From: a bacterium | Lineage (GTDB): Bacteria > Ratteibacteria > UBA8468 | DNA: 20,918 bases | Direction: 5' to 3' | Assembly (NCBI GenBank): GCA_030672255.1 | Contig: DAOVGU010000035.1 | Location: 1 to 20,918 of the forward strand | Shown: positions 5,428 through 12,977 of the stretch, one piece after another | Numbering within the stretch: position 1 is the first letter of the stretch | Layout: each line of letters begins with the position of its first letter | Program-made: the position numbers and the translations under genes | The notes under the pieces: generated by a model | Databases searched by the model: none | Seen by the model: only the letters and a program-made list of their open reading frames with translations | Told to the model about the DNA's origin: nothing

Positions 5428-6702
5428 ATGCGGAAGAAAAGGGGAATGTTAAAGATATTGTTAGGTGTGTTGGTAATGATTTTTTGTTTAGTATCCTGGG
5501 GTAAAGAAGCAAATGCTTTATTTGAACCGCCAGAATGGTTAGAGACAGAAGGAAAGATTGTCCACATTATTTTCGGTGGAAGCAGAGATTTTAAGACCTA
5601 TCTTTATGCAGATGATACCAAAATATATATTTACAATTATAAGACGGCTAAATTGGCTGAAATAGAGCTATTTGTTGCTTCTAAATCTTGGCAGGGAGAA
5701 ATTTCTTCTGAAAAAAGCCCTTTACTTTCTCGGTTCCCCTATAATGCCACCTGGAAGAAGAGCAAAGATACTCGTCTATCTATTTGGTTTAGAATAGACA
5801 CTTCCATCATTGGTGTAGAATTTCCTCCAAAAATAAGACTAAATAGGGGTATTAAAATCTGTGAAAAGTTGATTAGAGATGAAGAAAAAAGGCAAAAAGA
5901 GATGTTTTCTACTCCTCTTTCAACCCTTTCTACCTTTCAATCTGCGGTTAAAGAGAACAATTTGAATAAGGCAAGAAGTTGCCTCTCATCTAATCTTCCA
6001 CCAGAGGTTGAGGCTTATTGGGATTATATGACAAGGATGTTCCCTATGATGAGTATATTTCAGACAATAGAAAAAGGTAAAAAAGAAACACAGCCATCTA
6101 TAGGTGAGCCAATTATAAAAGGTGAGACTGCTCAAGTTAAGGTGGATTTCTCTAAGATACCGTCAGGAGAAAGATATCGTTCGCCAATAGTCTTTCTTCT
6201 TGGCGGAGGAATATTTACCGGCAAGAAAGATAAAGATTCAGTAACGATTAACTTTATAAGAGAAGAAAGTTTATGGAAAATATATATCTCTACATCTCCG
6301 CTTCAAGCAACAATTCAAAAAAGTAGAGAGCAAGCGAAGCAGGCAGTATGCATGAGCAATCTGAAGCAAATTGGTTTAGCGCTTCATATGTATGCTGTCG
6401 ACCATAATGAGAAATTTCCCAAAAGCCTAAAAGAATTATATCCAAATTATGTTGCTAAAGCCAAAATATTCAAATGCCCCGCAGATAAAAATATCAAAGA
6501 AATTAAAGAGATTAATAAAGGTACAGTTTTAAGTTACACCTATGTAAAAGGCTTAACAAAAACCAACTCTCCAGATACTGTTCTTGTCTATGATGCCTCC
6601 GTAGAAAATCATGGGGATGGACGCAATGTCCTTTTCCTTGATGGCCATGTCAAATGGTATCGGGAGGGAGAGTTTCAGAAATTATTGCATAAAACCAAAT
6701 GA
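5428..6702 (+). CDS. Exported protein with a C-terminal H-X9-DG pseudopilin-like domain
   Basis: A Sec-type signal peptide spans residues 1-30: basic MRKKRGMLK, a hydrophobic core ILLGVLVMIFCLVSW, then an A-N-A end. The middle (about 30-300) is not recognised. It includes a helix around 170-200 (AVKENNLNKARSCLSSNLP) reminiscent of DUF4878/NTF2-like stress domains. From C308 (CMSNLKQIGLALHMYA) to the end it matches the C-terminal part of pseudopilins processed with an H-X9-DG signature: H395, nine residues, D405-G406 in NVLFLDGHVKW. Members normally begin with a prepilin leader, which is absent here. The ATG at 5428, preceded by GAAGGG, is preferred to a TTG at 5407. It overlaps the next gene by 4 bases. 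Confidence 0.8.
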   Translation: MRKKRGMLKILLGVLVMIFCLVSWGKEANALFEPPEWLETEGKIVHIIFGGSRDFKTYLYADDTKIYIYNYKTAKLAEIELFVASKSWQGEISSEKSPLLSRFPYNATWKKSKDTRLSIWFRIDTSIIGVEFPPKIRLNRGIKICEKLIRDEEKRQKEMFSTPLSTLSTFQSAVKENNLNKARSCLSSNLPPEVEAYWDYMTRMFPMMSIFQTIEKGKKETQPSIGEPIIKGETAQVKVDFSKIPSGERYRSPIVFLLGGGIFTGKKDKDSVTINFIREESLWKIYISTSPLQATIQKSREQAKQAVCMSNLKQIGLALHMYAVDHNEKFPKSLKELYPNYVAKAKIFKCPADKNIKEIKEINKGTVLSYTYVKGLTKTNSPDTVLVYDASVENHGDGRNVLFLDGHVKWYREGEFQKLLHKTK

Positions 6703-6995
6703 AAAAGGAAATTCCGAAATTTCTGCAGCCTATCTTATGGTCGGCTAATATCAAAAACTTAGAGCAAGAGCGAGATAAAAATTATATTATCCATCAAGTT
6801 TTATTATATGGTGATTTTTCCGATATTAGATGGTTATTCAAGATTTACTTCTTAAAAAATATTAGAGGTGTCTTCCTTTCTTCACCCAAAAAGATCTATC
6901 CCAAGCCGCTATTCAAATTAATAAAAAATTTTGTTCTTGATTTAAAAAGCGTCAATCTTGATGAAGAAAAGTATATCAGGATTAAGAGGTTTTAA
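6699..6995 (+). CDS. DUF6922-like small protein
   Basis: A 98-residue basic protein without signal or membrane segments. 'FLQPILWS', then 'IIHQVLLYGDFSDIRWLFKIY' split by short loops, is the pattern I recall for DUF6922, which is often found beside nucleotidyltransferase-type toxins or other accessory genes, and could be an antitoxin-like DNA-binding protein. No such partner is visible here. Its ATG overlaps the TGA of the exported H-X9-DG gene (ATGA), so the two are translationally coupled, an unexpected pairing. The family call is from memory and of medium strength. Confidence 0.6.
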   Translation: MKKEIPKFLQPILWSANIKNLEQERDKNYIIHQVLLYGDFSDIRWLFKIYFLKNIRGVFLSSPKKIYPKPLFKLIKNFVLDLKSVNLDEEKYIRIKRF

Positions 6996-7031
6996 AATTG
7001 GAGGGATAGTGAAAAAAGGAGGAAAAAAATA

Positions 7032-7853
7032 ATGTTTTTATCCGGGATTGCCGATGAGGCCGGAAAGAGTATTGAGAAGCAGATTCAGGCGCACAAAGAA
7101 TTAGGCTGGAGCCATATTGAGGTGCGCAATGTTGACGGAAAAAATCTTACCGATGTGGATGAGAATACATTTAATGAGATTGCTGAAAAATTGGAAAAAG
7201 CGGAAATGAACGTTTGCTCTTTTGGCAGCCAGATTGCTAATTGGGCACGCAAGATTTCGGGAGACTTCAATCTTGATGTTGAAGAGTTAAAAAGGGCAAT
7301 TCCCCGAATGCAGAGGCTCCATACAAAGTATATCCGTATTATGAGTTATCCCAACGATAACTGGGATGACTCTAAATGGAGAGAAGAGGTGATGCGGCGA
7401 CTGAAAGAACTGGCAAAGATAGCTGAGGATGGAGGGATTATTCTGGCTCATGAGAACTGCAGTGGCTGGGGAGGGCAGAATCCGGAGCAGGCCGCCGATA
7501 TCATTGAAACAATAAATTCTCCGGCGCTAAAATTCCTTCTGGATACAGGCAATAAACCACATCAAAAAGGAACTCCCTGGGAGGTTTACCAAAAGATTAA
7601 AGATTATATTGTTCATGTTCATATTAAGGATTACCAGGGAGAAAAGGCTGTTTTTCCCGGAGAAGGAGACTGCCGGGTAGCTGAGGTAATTAAAGACATC
7701 CTTGCCTCTGGCTACAAAGGCGGCTTTTCCATTGAGCCCCATATGACCTCGGTCATTCATCTCGGTAAAACGGCCAATGACCCGGAAGCTGCTTACCACC
7801 TCTATGTGGAATATGGACGCAAAGCCCAAAGTTTAATAGAAAAGGCAAAATGA
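7032..7853 (+). CDS. Sugar phosphate isomerase/epimerase, xylose isomerase-like TIM barrel
   Basis: A 273-residue protein of the xylose-isomerase-like TIM-barrel superfamily (AP endonuclease 2 type). The metal-binding set is visible: E141 in AHEN, D171 in LLDTGN, H197 in HVHIKD and E235 in SIEPH. The substrate is unknown; relatives include hydroxypyruvate isomerases, inosose dehydratases and tagatose or psicose epimerases. It is cytoplasmic and has a good ribosome binding site (AAAGGAGG, 7016-7023). It stands alone, 37 bases after the DUF6922-like gene. Its TGA stop is made by the first bases of the palindromic repeat that follows. Confidence 0.88.
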   Translation: MFLSGIADEAGKSIEKQIQAHKELGWSHIEVRNVDGKNLTDVDENTFNEIAEKLEKAEMNVCSFGSQIANWARKISGDFNLDVEELKRAIPRMQRLHTKYIRIMSYPNDNWDDSKWREEVMRRLKELAKIAEDGGIILAHENCSGWGGQNPEQAADIIETINSPALKFLLDTGNKPHQKGTPWEVYQKIKDYIVHVHIKDYQGEKAVFPGEGDCRVAEVIKDILASGYKGGFSIEPHMTSVIHLGKTANDPEAAYHLYVEYGRKAQSLIEKAK

Positions 7854-7951
7854 CACGAAGTGTCATTGCGAGTCCGCCAATGTGTAGTGGCGGACGAAGC
7901 AATCTCAAGAAGCGAGAGATTGCCACGTCACTATCGTTCCTCGCAATGACA
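7851..7951 (+). repeat. Branched palindromic repeat, copy 1
   Basis: It begins TGACACGAAGTGTCA, itself an inverted repeat. The outer arms TGTCATTGCGAG (7861-7872) and CTCGCAATGACA (7940-7951) pair perfectly. Inside are two further stems: GTCCGCCA (7872-7879) with TGGCGGAC (7888-7895), and GCAATCTC (7899-7906) with GAGATTGC (7916-7923). The single strand can therefore fold as a three-way junction. No coding sequence is present. It resembles a MITE-type nonautonomous element. Confidence 0.85.
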
Positions 7952-7958
7952 GCAACGC

Positions 7959-7980
7959 TGTTATCTGCGTTAATCTGCGT
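7959..7980 (+). repeat. Half copy of the 10-base-period ATCTGYG repeat upstream of glyQ
   Basis: The sequence holds two successive ATCTGCGT units ten bases apart, matching one arm of the composite repeat at 10402-10504. It lies directly before the glyQ ATG, so no normal ribosome binding site is present there. Confidence 0.6.
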
Positions 7981-7987
7981 ATAATAA

Positions 7988-8827
7988 ATGACATTTCAGG
8001 AAATCAGAAGAAAATTAGAGGATTTCTGGGTAAAGAAAGGCTGCCTGCTCTGGCATCCTTACGGAACCGAGGTTGGTGCGGGCACCTTAAACCCGGCCAC
8101 CTTCTTTAAAATTCTGGGGCAAGAGCCCTGGCAGGTTGTCTATCTGGAGCCTTCAAAACGACCTACCGATGGCCGTTATGGAGATAATCCTCTGCGTACC
8201 TATGAGCATTTTCAACTCCAGGTGATCCTCAAACCTCCCCCGGAGAATGTTCAGAGCTTTTATTGTAAGAGTTTGGAGGTCTTGGGAATTAAATTGCTCG
8301 AACATGATCTTCGCTTTATGGAGGACAACTGGTCTGCGCCAACCCTGGGAGCCTGGGGCATTGGCTGGGAGGTCTGGCTTGATGGTTTAGAGATTACCCA
8401 GTTTACCTATCTTCAGCAGGCCGGAGGAATTGACCTTTATCCGGTCTCGGTAGAACTTACCTATGGCCTGGAGCGCATCGCTACCTATATTCAAGGCGTA
8501 AAGAACCTTTTCGCTTTGGAATGGGCAAAAGGCATTACCTACGGAGATTTACGGAGGAAAGAGGAAAAAGAATTTTCTCAATATAGTTTTAAGACTGCAG
8601 ATATAAAGCTACTTTTGGAGCTCTTTGACAGGTATGAAGCAGAATCGAGTAGGCTCCTAAAGGAAAAGTTAATCTTTCCTGCCTACGATTATGTTCTCAA
8701 ATGCTCCCACACCTTCAATCTCTTGGAGGCCAGGGGGGCAATCAGCGTGAGTGAAAGACTGAGATTTATTGAGCGCGTCAGGAAATTGGCCAAGCAATGT
8801 GCGCTACTCTACTTGGAGAGGAAATAA
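7988..8827 (+). CDS. glyQ: Glycyl-tRNA synthetase, alpha subunit
   Basis: The alpha chain of the bacterial alpha2beta2 glycyl-tRNA synthetase, a class II enzyme that carries the adenylate-forming site. The sequence keeps the whole family signature: FWVKKGCLLWHPYGTEVGAG near the start, then LEPSKRPTDGRYGDNPLR, YEHFQLQVILKP, HDLRFMEDNWSAPTLGAWG, WEVWLDGLEITQF and TYGLERIA. At 279 residues it is slightly shorter than average but complete. Normally glyS follows directly; here a PilZ gene begins on the next base after the stop, so the beta subunit must be encoded elsewhere. No Shine-Dalgarno sequence is seen, since the upstream region is repeat DNA. Confidence 0.96.
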   Translation: MTFQEIRRKLEDFWVKKGCLLWHPYGTEVGAGTLNPATFFKILGQEPWQVVYLEPSKRPTDGRYGDNPLRTYEHFQLQVILKPPPENVQSFYCKSLEVLGIKLLEHDLRFMEDNWSAPTLGAWGIGWEVWLDGLEITQFTYLQQAGGIDLYPVSVELTYGLERIATYIQGVKNLFALEWAKGITYGDLRRKEEKEFSQYSFKTADIKLLLELFDRYEAESSRLLKEKLIFPAYDYVLKCSHTFNLLEARGAISVSERLRFIERVRKLAKQCALLYLERK

Positions 8828-9304
8828 ATGGTTTATAAGGGACCGGAAAGGAGAAGATTTGTTCGTTTGGGGTATCCTTTCTTTATTCAATATAAAGTAG
8901 TAGAGAAGATTTCTGAAGAAGATTCTCTCTCCTCAATTAGTTCAGATATAGAAAAGATATTAAAGGAGTGGGATGAAAAAGGATATGGCAAAGATAAGAT
9001 TTATTCCTCTTTAATAAAGAAGATGAAAGATTCCTCTTTTACCAAAAATATCAGTGAAGGGGGGATTTGCTTTGTTACCAGAGAAAGGTTTAAGCCCGAT
9101 ACTCAACTGAGAATGCAGATATATGTTCCCACAAGAAAGGAGCCGATTAAGGCATTGGTAAAGGTAGTCTGGAGGAAAAAGAGAATGCTCCGGTCAGGAT
9201 ATGATACAGGGGTTTCCTTTATTGAAACGGCCGAGAGCGATAAGCGCGATCTTTCTGACTGTCTTCGTCTTTTCAGTGAAACAAAACTTGAAGAATTAAC
9301 CTGA
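8828..9304 (+). CDS. PilZ-domain protein (cyclic di-GMP receptor)
   Basis: A single-domain cytoplasmic protein of 158 residues. The cyclic di-GMP motif RRxxR is present (R9-R10-x-x-R13) and so is the second motif N74-x-S76-x-x-G79 in TKNISEGG. The two are separated by a charged, helix-forming insert (about residues 25-70) that is longer than the few residues usual in a minimal PilZ. The C-terminal barrel strands (LRMQIYVP, IKALVKVVWRKK, GYDTGVSFIE) fit the family. The start is fixed by adjacency to the glyQ stop, with GAGAGGAAATAA before it. Partner unknown; the pilus genes downstream are natural candidates. Confidence 0.88.
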   Translation: MVYKGPERRRFVRLGYPFFIQYKVVEKISEEDSLSSISSDIEKILKEWDEKGYGKDKIYSSLIKKMKDSSFTKNISEGGICFVTRERFKPDTQLRMQIYVPTRKEPIKALVKVVWRKKRMLRSGYDTGVSFIETAESDKRDLSDCLRLFSETKLEELT

Positions 9305-9308
9305 AACT

Positions 9309-9392
9309 GCCGGGATGGCGGAAATGGCAGACGCGTCAGCTTGAGGAGCTGGTGGAAGTAATTCCGTAGGGGTTCAAATCCCCTTCCCGGCA
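9309..9392 (+). tRNA. tRNA-Leu, anticodon GAG
   Basis: Acceptor strands GCCGGGA (9309-9315) and TCCCGGC (9385-9391) pair fully, with A9392 as discriminator. The anticodon loop TTGAGGA (9341-9347) gives GAG, decoding CUC. A long variable arm (about 9353-9368) and the T arm GGGG-TTCAAAT-CCCC complete a type II leucine tRNA. The 3' CCA is not encoded. It sits 4 bases after the PilZ stop and 11 bases before the next start codon, so it may be processed from a shared transcript. Confidence 0.95.
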
Positions 9393-9403
9393 CACACAAG
9401 AAA

Positions 9404-10420
9404 ATGAAAGAAGAACGACTGGAAGAAATTCTGAAGCAATTCAAAAGACAGCGGATATTGGTGGTTGGGGATTTAATACTGGATAGGTTTGTCCTGGGAA
9501 AGGTAAGCCGCATTTCCCCGGAGGCCCCGGTTCCAATAGTAAAGATGGAAAGGGAGAGCTTCTCTCCCGGAGGAGCAGGTAATGTAGGCGCCAACATTAC
9601 CTCTCTTGGTGGAAGATGTAAGCTCATCGGGGTCATTGGGGATGACCCAGAAGGAAGAGTTTTAAGAGAGATTTTAAAAAATAGGCAAATATCCGCCTTA
9701 GGCGGACTTTTAATCGACTCCTCTCGACCAACAATCACCAAGACGAGAATTCTTGCCCAAGGTCAGCAACTTCTCCGGCTTGATAAGGAAGAAGAGAATT
9801 CATTATCCTGGCAATATGAAAAAAGGATTGAGCATTATCTAAGGGAGAATATCAAAAATGCCTCTGCCATTCTTATCTCCGACTATGGAAAAGGAACAAT
9901 CACCCCTTCTCTTTTATCCATCTTAGGCGGACTTGCCAAAAGCCATAAAAAAATCATTACCGTTGACCCAGAAGTAGAGCATTTTTCTCTCTATCGGGAA
10001 GTTTCTCTCCTCACCCCTAACCGCCAGGAGGCTGCACTGGGGATAAACCCCTGCTTGCCCCTGCTAGAAGCAAGCAGGGGGGCAAAGACCCAGAAGGAAG
10101 TCAATCGTTTAGGAAGAAAAATAAAGGAAAAATTGAAGCCTCAGTATCTTTTCATTACCCAGGGAAAGGATGGGATGACCATCTTTGAGAAGGAAAGGAT
10201 TACCCATATTCCTGCTAAAACAAGGGAGGTTTTTGATGTAACCGGGGCCGGGGATACAGTAATTGGGGTCGCCACCCTGGCTCTTTCCGCGGGAGCAACA
10301 ATTCTTGAGGCGGCCACCATCGCCAGTTTTGCGGCCGGGGTCGTGGTTGGTAAGGTTGGCACGGCTACCGTCTCTGTTAAGGAAATAAAGGAATTTGCAA
10401 CCACAGATGGACGCAGATGA
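9404..10420 (+). CDS. rfaE1: D-glycero-beta-D-manno-heptose-7-phosphate kinase (RfaE1-type, single domain)
   Basis: A PfkB/ribokinase-family enzyme that phosphorylates heptose 7-phosphate at C1 for the ADP-heptose branch of lipopolysaccharide core synthesis. Family marks: VVGDLILDRFVLGKVSRISPEAPVP split across residues 20-44, GGAGNVGANI near 57, and the catalytic loop FDVTGAGDT with D278 and the base D284. At 338 residues it is the kinase half only; the nucleotidyltransferase domain found in bifunctional HldE is absent. Around 216-227 (NPCLPLLEASRG) the protein contains a palindromic DNA insertion. The C-terminal TTDGRR and the stop codon are encoded by a repeat. It starts right after tRNA-Leu. 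Confidence 0.9.
   Translation: MKEERLEEILKQFKRQRILVVGDLILDRFVLGKVSRISPEAPVPIVKMERESFSPGGAGNVGANITSLGGRCKLIGVIGDDPEGRVLREILKNRQISALGGLLIDSSRPTITKTRILAQGQQLLRLDKEEENSLSWQYEKRIEHYLRENIKNASAILISDYGKGTITPSLLSILGGLAKSHKKIITVDPEVEHFSLYREVSLLTPNRQEAALGINPCLPLLEASRGAKTQKEVNRLGRKIKEKLKPQYLFITQGKDGMTIFEKERITHIPAKTREVFDVTGAGDTVIGVATLALSAGATILEAATIASFAAGVVVGKVGTATVSVKEIKEFATTDGRR
10048..10080 (+). repeat. Perfect 11-bp hairpin inside the heptose kinase gene
   Basis: CCCCTGCTTGC (10048-10058) and GCAAGCAGGGG (10070-10080) are exact inverted copies around an 11-base loop. The segment stays in frame and is translated. A related AAGAAGCAAGCAGG string occurs on the minus strand at about 1855-1868, beyond the truncated tRNA. 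Confidence 0.7.
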
Positions 10421-10504
10421 ACACAGAGAGAAACAGTTTAAAGTTAAAAGTTTAGAGTTAAATCCTGTTGGATTTATCTGTGTATATCTGTGTTAATCTG
10501 TGGA
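10402..10504 (+). repeat. Composite inverted repeat with 10-base and 7-base periodicity
   Basis: The left arm has CACAGAT/GCAGAT/ACAGAG units about ten bases apart (10402-10430). The right arm has ATCTGTG three times at ten-base spacing (10475-10504), as an imperfect inverted copy of the left. Between them is a run of AGTTTAA-type heptamers (10435-10461). The left arm encodes the end and stop of the heptose kinase; the right arm contains the GTG start proposed for PEP carboxykinase. Confidence 0.75.
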
Positions 10505-12410
10505 TAAAGTGATAATGGAAAGACTAAAAACTAAATTAGGCAAAGAAGATTACCAGAAGCTTATCAGGCTCAATAATCCCCAACTTCATCGATTCATTAC
10601 CCAGTATATAGAACTCTGTAATCCTGATAAGGTTTTTGTCTGTACCGATTCCGAGGAGGATATTCAATATATCAGGCGGGAGGCAACGAGAAGCGAGGAG
10701 GAAAAGAAGCTTGCGATGAATGGTCACACGGTTCATTTTGATGGCTATTACGATCAGGCCAGAGATAAGGAGAATACCAAATTTCTTTTGCCCAAAGGTA
10801 TTGATTTAGGTCCCAGTATAAATGCGATAGACAAGGAGGAAGGGCTTAAAGAGATTCATGCCCTTCTTAAGGGTATCATGAAGGGGCACCGGTTGTATAT
10901 ATGTTTCTTTTGTCTGGGTCCAACCGGCTCTGAATTCTCCATTCCCTGCGTTCAACTGACAGATTCGGCTTACGTAGCTCACAGCGAAGATTTACTTTAT
11001 CGGCCAGGATATGAGGAGTTCAAAAAATTGGGTGATAAGAGGTTTTTTAAGTTTGTACATTCTGAAGGAGAGCTTGAGAGATCTGTAAGCAAAAATGTGA
11101 GCCAGCGCAGAATATATATTGACATCGAGGAGGAGATCATCTATAGCGTGAATACTCAATATGGCGGCAACACCATTGGACTTAAGAAGTTAGCAATGAG
11201 GTTGGCAATAAATAGAGCATCGAAAGAGGGCTGGTTGACTGAGCATATGTTTGTTATGGGAATCCATGGTTCAAAAGGTCGAATAACCTATTTTACCGGA
11301 GCATTCCCCTCCCTCTGTGGAAAAACCTCTACCTCGATGGTGGAAGGAGAGACTATAGTTGGAGATGATATAGCCTATCTCCGGAAAAAGAATGAAAGAA
11401 TATATGCCGTCAATGTAGAAAAGGGAATATTTGGAATAATTCAAGGGGTTAACTCTAAAGATGATCCAATTATCTGGAAGGCGCTTCATTCACCGGGTGA
11501 AATTATATTTTCCAACGTTTTGGTTACCCCAGAGAAAAATGTCTATTGGATTGGTAAAGATGGTAAGGTTCCCAAAAAAGGGTTCAATCACTCTGGAGAG
11601 TGGTTCCCCGGAAAGAGGAATGTGAGAGGCAACGAAATAACCCCTTCCCACCCTAATGCCAGGTTTACCCTCGAGATGAAACTTTTAGTAAATGCGGACC
11701 CAAAGTTAGATGATCCGAAAGGTGTGATAATCGGGGGGTTAATCTACGGGGGAAGGGACTCGGATACCTGGGTACCGGTAGAGGAATCCTTTGACTGGGT
11801 GCATGGAGTAATAACCAAGGGCGCATCCCTTGAGTCAGAGACAACTGCTGCAACCCTGGGGAAGGAAGGAGTAAGAAGATTCAACCCAATGTCAAATTTA
11901 GACTTTTTATCCATACCAATAAGCAAATATATAGAGAACCACTTGAATTTTGTTAGTGGCCTGAAGGCCCCACCTCTTATCTTTTCTGTAAATTATTTTC
12001 TCAAGGATTCTGCCGGAAATTTCCTGAATGATAAAATTGACAAGAGGGTCTGGCTTAAATGGATGGAACTACGTTCACATAAGGAGGTTTCTGCGATAAA
12101 AATACCTACCGGTCTTATACCAAAATATCAAGATCTAAAACTGTTATTTGAGGAGATGCTTGATAAGGACTATGTAAAAGAGGATTATCTAAAGCAGTTC
12201 ACCTTAAGGGTCCCGGAAAATTTAGCCAAGCTCGAGAGAATCATAAAGATCTACCGGAATAAAGTTCCTGATGCCCCAAAAATATTATTTAAGGTTCTCA
12301 AGGAACAAAAGGAGAGGCTAATAAGAGCAAAGGAAAGGCATGGGGATTACATCCCTCCCGACGCATTTGAAACCGCAGAAACCACAAGATTTCACAGATT
12401 ACACGGATGA
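10500..12410 (+). CDS. pckG: Phosphoenolpyruvate carboxykinase, GTP-dependent
   Basis: Interconverts oxaloacetate and GTP with phosphoenolpyruvate, CO2 and GDP, linking the C4 acids to gluconeogenesis. Family marks: the cysteine-bearing kinase-1 loop FPSLCGKT (F269-T276, reactive C273), the metal-binding VGDDIAYL (D289-D290), an FNHSGEWFPGKRN segment and a C-terminal FRVN-like NFVSGLK region. Length is about 636 residues, normal for the GTP class and longer than ATP-dependent enzymes. The GTG at 10500 lies in a repeat; ATG at 10515 is an equally good start and would drop five residues. The last dozen residues (ETAETTRFHRLHG) are encoded by repeat DNA and are probably not conserved. Confidence 0.94.
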   Translation: MDKVIMERLKTKLGKEDYQKLIRLNNPQLHRFITQYIELCNPDKVFVCTDSEEDIQYIRREATRSEEEKKLAMNGHTVHFDGYYDQARDKENTKFLLPKGIDLGPSINAIDKEEGLKEIHALLKGIMKGHRLYICFFCLGPTGSEFSIPCVQLTDSAYVAHSEDLLYRPGYEEFKKLGDKRFFKFVHSEGELERSVSKNVSQRRIYIDIEEEIIYSVNTQYGGNTIGLKKLAMRLAINRASKEGWLTEHMFVMGIHGSKGRITYFTGAFPSLCGKTSTSMVEGETIVGDDIAYLRKKNERIYAVNVEKGIFGIIQGVNSKDDPIIWKALHSPGEIIFSNVLVTPEKNVYWIGKDGKVPKKGFNHSGEWFPGKRNVRGNEITPSHPNARFTLEMKLLVNADPKLDDPKGVIIGGLIYGGRDSDTWVPVEESFDWVHGVITKGASLESETTAATLGKEGVRRFNPMSNLDFLSIPISKYIENHLNFVSGLKAPPLIFSVNYFLKDSAGNFLNDKIDKRVWLKWMELRSHKEVSAIKIPTGLIPKYQDLKLLFEEMLDKDYVKEDYLKQFTLRVPENLAKLERIIKIYRNKVPDAPKILFKVLKEQKERLIRAKERHGDYIPPDAFETAETTRFHRLHG

Positions 12411-12500
12411 CACAAGGTGTCCCCCTGATTTAATCAGGGGCTGCGGAAGCAGGAATCTAAAGAAATAGATTCCCGCTATACTCATTGCGGGAATGACAGC
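12385..12500 (+). repeat. Half decamer repeat fused to branched palindromic repeat, copy 2
   Basis: A CACAAGAT/CACAGAT/CACGGAT run of about 10-base period (12387-12409) leads straight into TGACACAAGGTGTC (12408-12421). Inner stems CCCCTGATT/AATCAGGGG (12421-12438) and GGAATCTA/TAGATTCC (12452-12474) follow, and the element ends with GCGGGAATGACA (12487-12498). This is the TGTCATTCCCGC variant of the family. The TGA at 12408-12410, part of both repeats, ends the PEP carboxykinase gene. Confidence 0.75.
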
Positions 12501-12542
12501 AAGAAAGGGGTGTAAAATTTTGTGGTTAAAAAACGAAATTCC

Positions 12543-12571
12543 TTAACAATTTAGTCATTTTGGGGTATAAC
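12543..12571 (+). promoter_or_regulatory. Promoter of the pilin gene cluster
   Basis: TTAACA (12543-12548), 17 bases, TATAAC (12566-12571). The predicted start near 12578 excludes the in-frame ATG at 12573 and supports the ATG at 12588, which is preceded by GGGAAGGGAA. Confidence 0.5.
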
Positions 12572-12587
12572 TATGTTGGGAAGGGAA

Positions 12588-12974
12588 ATGAGTAAGAAAG
12601 GATTAAGCCTGGTTGAGGTTTTGGTGGCCATCTTTGTCCTGACAATTGGGATTACCAGCCTGATTGTTAGTTTCAATGCATCGAGCGAGCAAATCAGAAG
12701 TAGTAATAACATCTTTTTATCCTCTCGTTTCGCCCAGAGCAAAATAGAGGAACTAAGAAATATGGCCTATGCCGATTTAGATCCGCTTGGCCTGGGAGAA
12801 ACGGATTCTGATACCACCCTTATTGGGGGTTATACCGCTACCCGAACCTGGACAATCACTACCATAAATACGCCGGCGGTTAATGCTTTTAAAGCCCTAG
12901 ATGTAAACGTTAGTTGGAGCGAGGCAGGAAGAGCTTTTCAGCGCAGATTTGTAACCCGTCGGTCCGCCGAGTAA
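12588..12974 (+). CDS. PilV-like minor pilin (prepilin)
   Basis: Starts MSKKG followed by LSLVEVLVAIFVLTIGI: a five-residue basic leader, the G|L cleavage site of prepilin peptidase, and glutamate at mature position 5. The hydrophobic N-terminal helix is followed by a helical stretch with SSRFAQSKIEELRNMAY, a common PilV/type II pseudopilin GspI-like pattern, and a short beta-rich C-terminal domain. The product of 128 residues would sit in the inner membrane and join the tip complex of a type IV pilus. It is first in the pilus gene row and has its own promoter. The following pilin frame begins 12 bases after its stop. Confidence 0.85.
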   Translation: MSKKGLSLVEVLVAIFVLTIGITSLIVSFNASSEQIRSSNNIFLSSRFAQSKIEELRNMAYADLDPLGLGETDSDTTLIGGYTATRTWTITTINTPAVNAFKALDVNVSWSEAGRAFQRRFVTRRSAE

Positions 12975-12977
12975 AAC

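Noticed and set aside
7980..7985. TATAAT directly before glyQ as a -10 box
   Set aside because: A start from it would lie downstream of the glyQ ATG, and no -35 box is at the right distance. The bases are part of repeat DNA.
9690..9704. TCCGCCTTAGGCGGA palindrome in the heptose kinase gene as another inserted repeat
   Set aside because: It is short, and the encoded residues fit the normal kinase sequence with little or no extra length, so insertion is not supported.
9103..9741. 212-codon minus-strand frame across tRNA-Leu
   Set aside because: It is antisense to the PilZ gene, the tRNA and the heptose kinase; the translation is low-complexity Ser/Pro/Leu typical of shadow frames.
9404..10420. 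Bifunctional HldE
   Set aside because: Only the kinase domain is present; the protein ends before any nucleotidyltransferase domain and the next gene is PEP carboxykinase.
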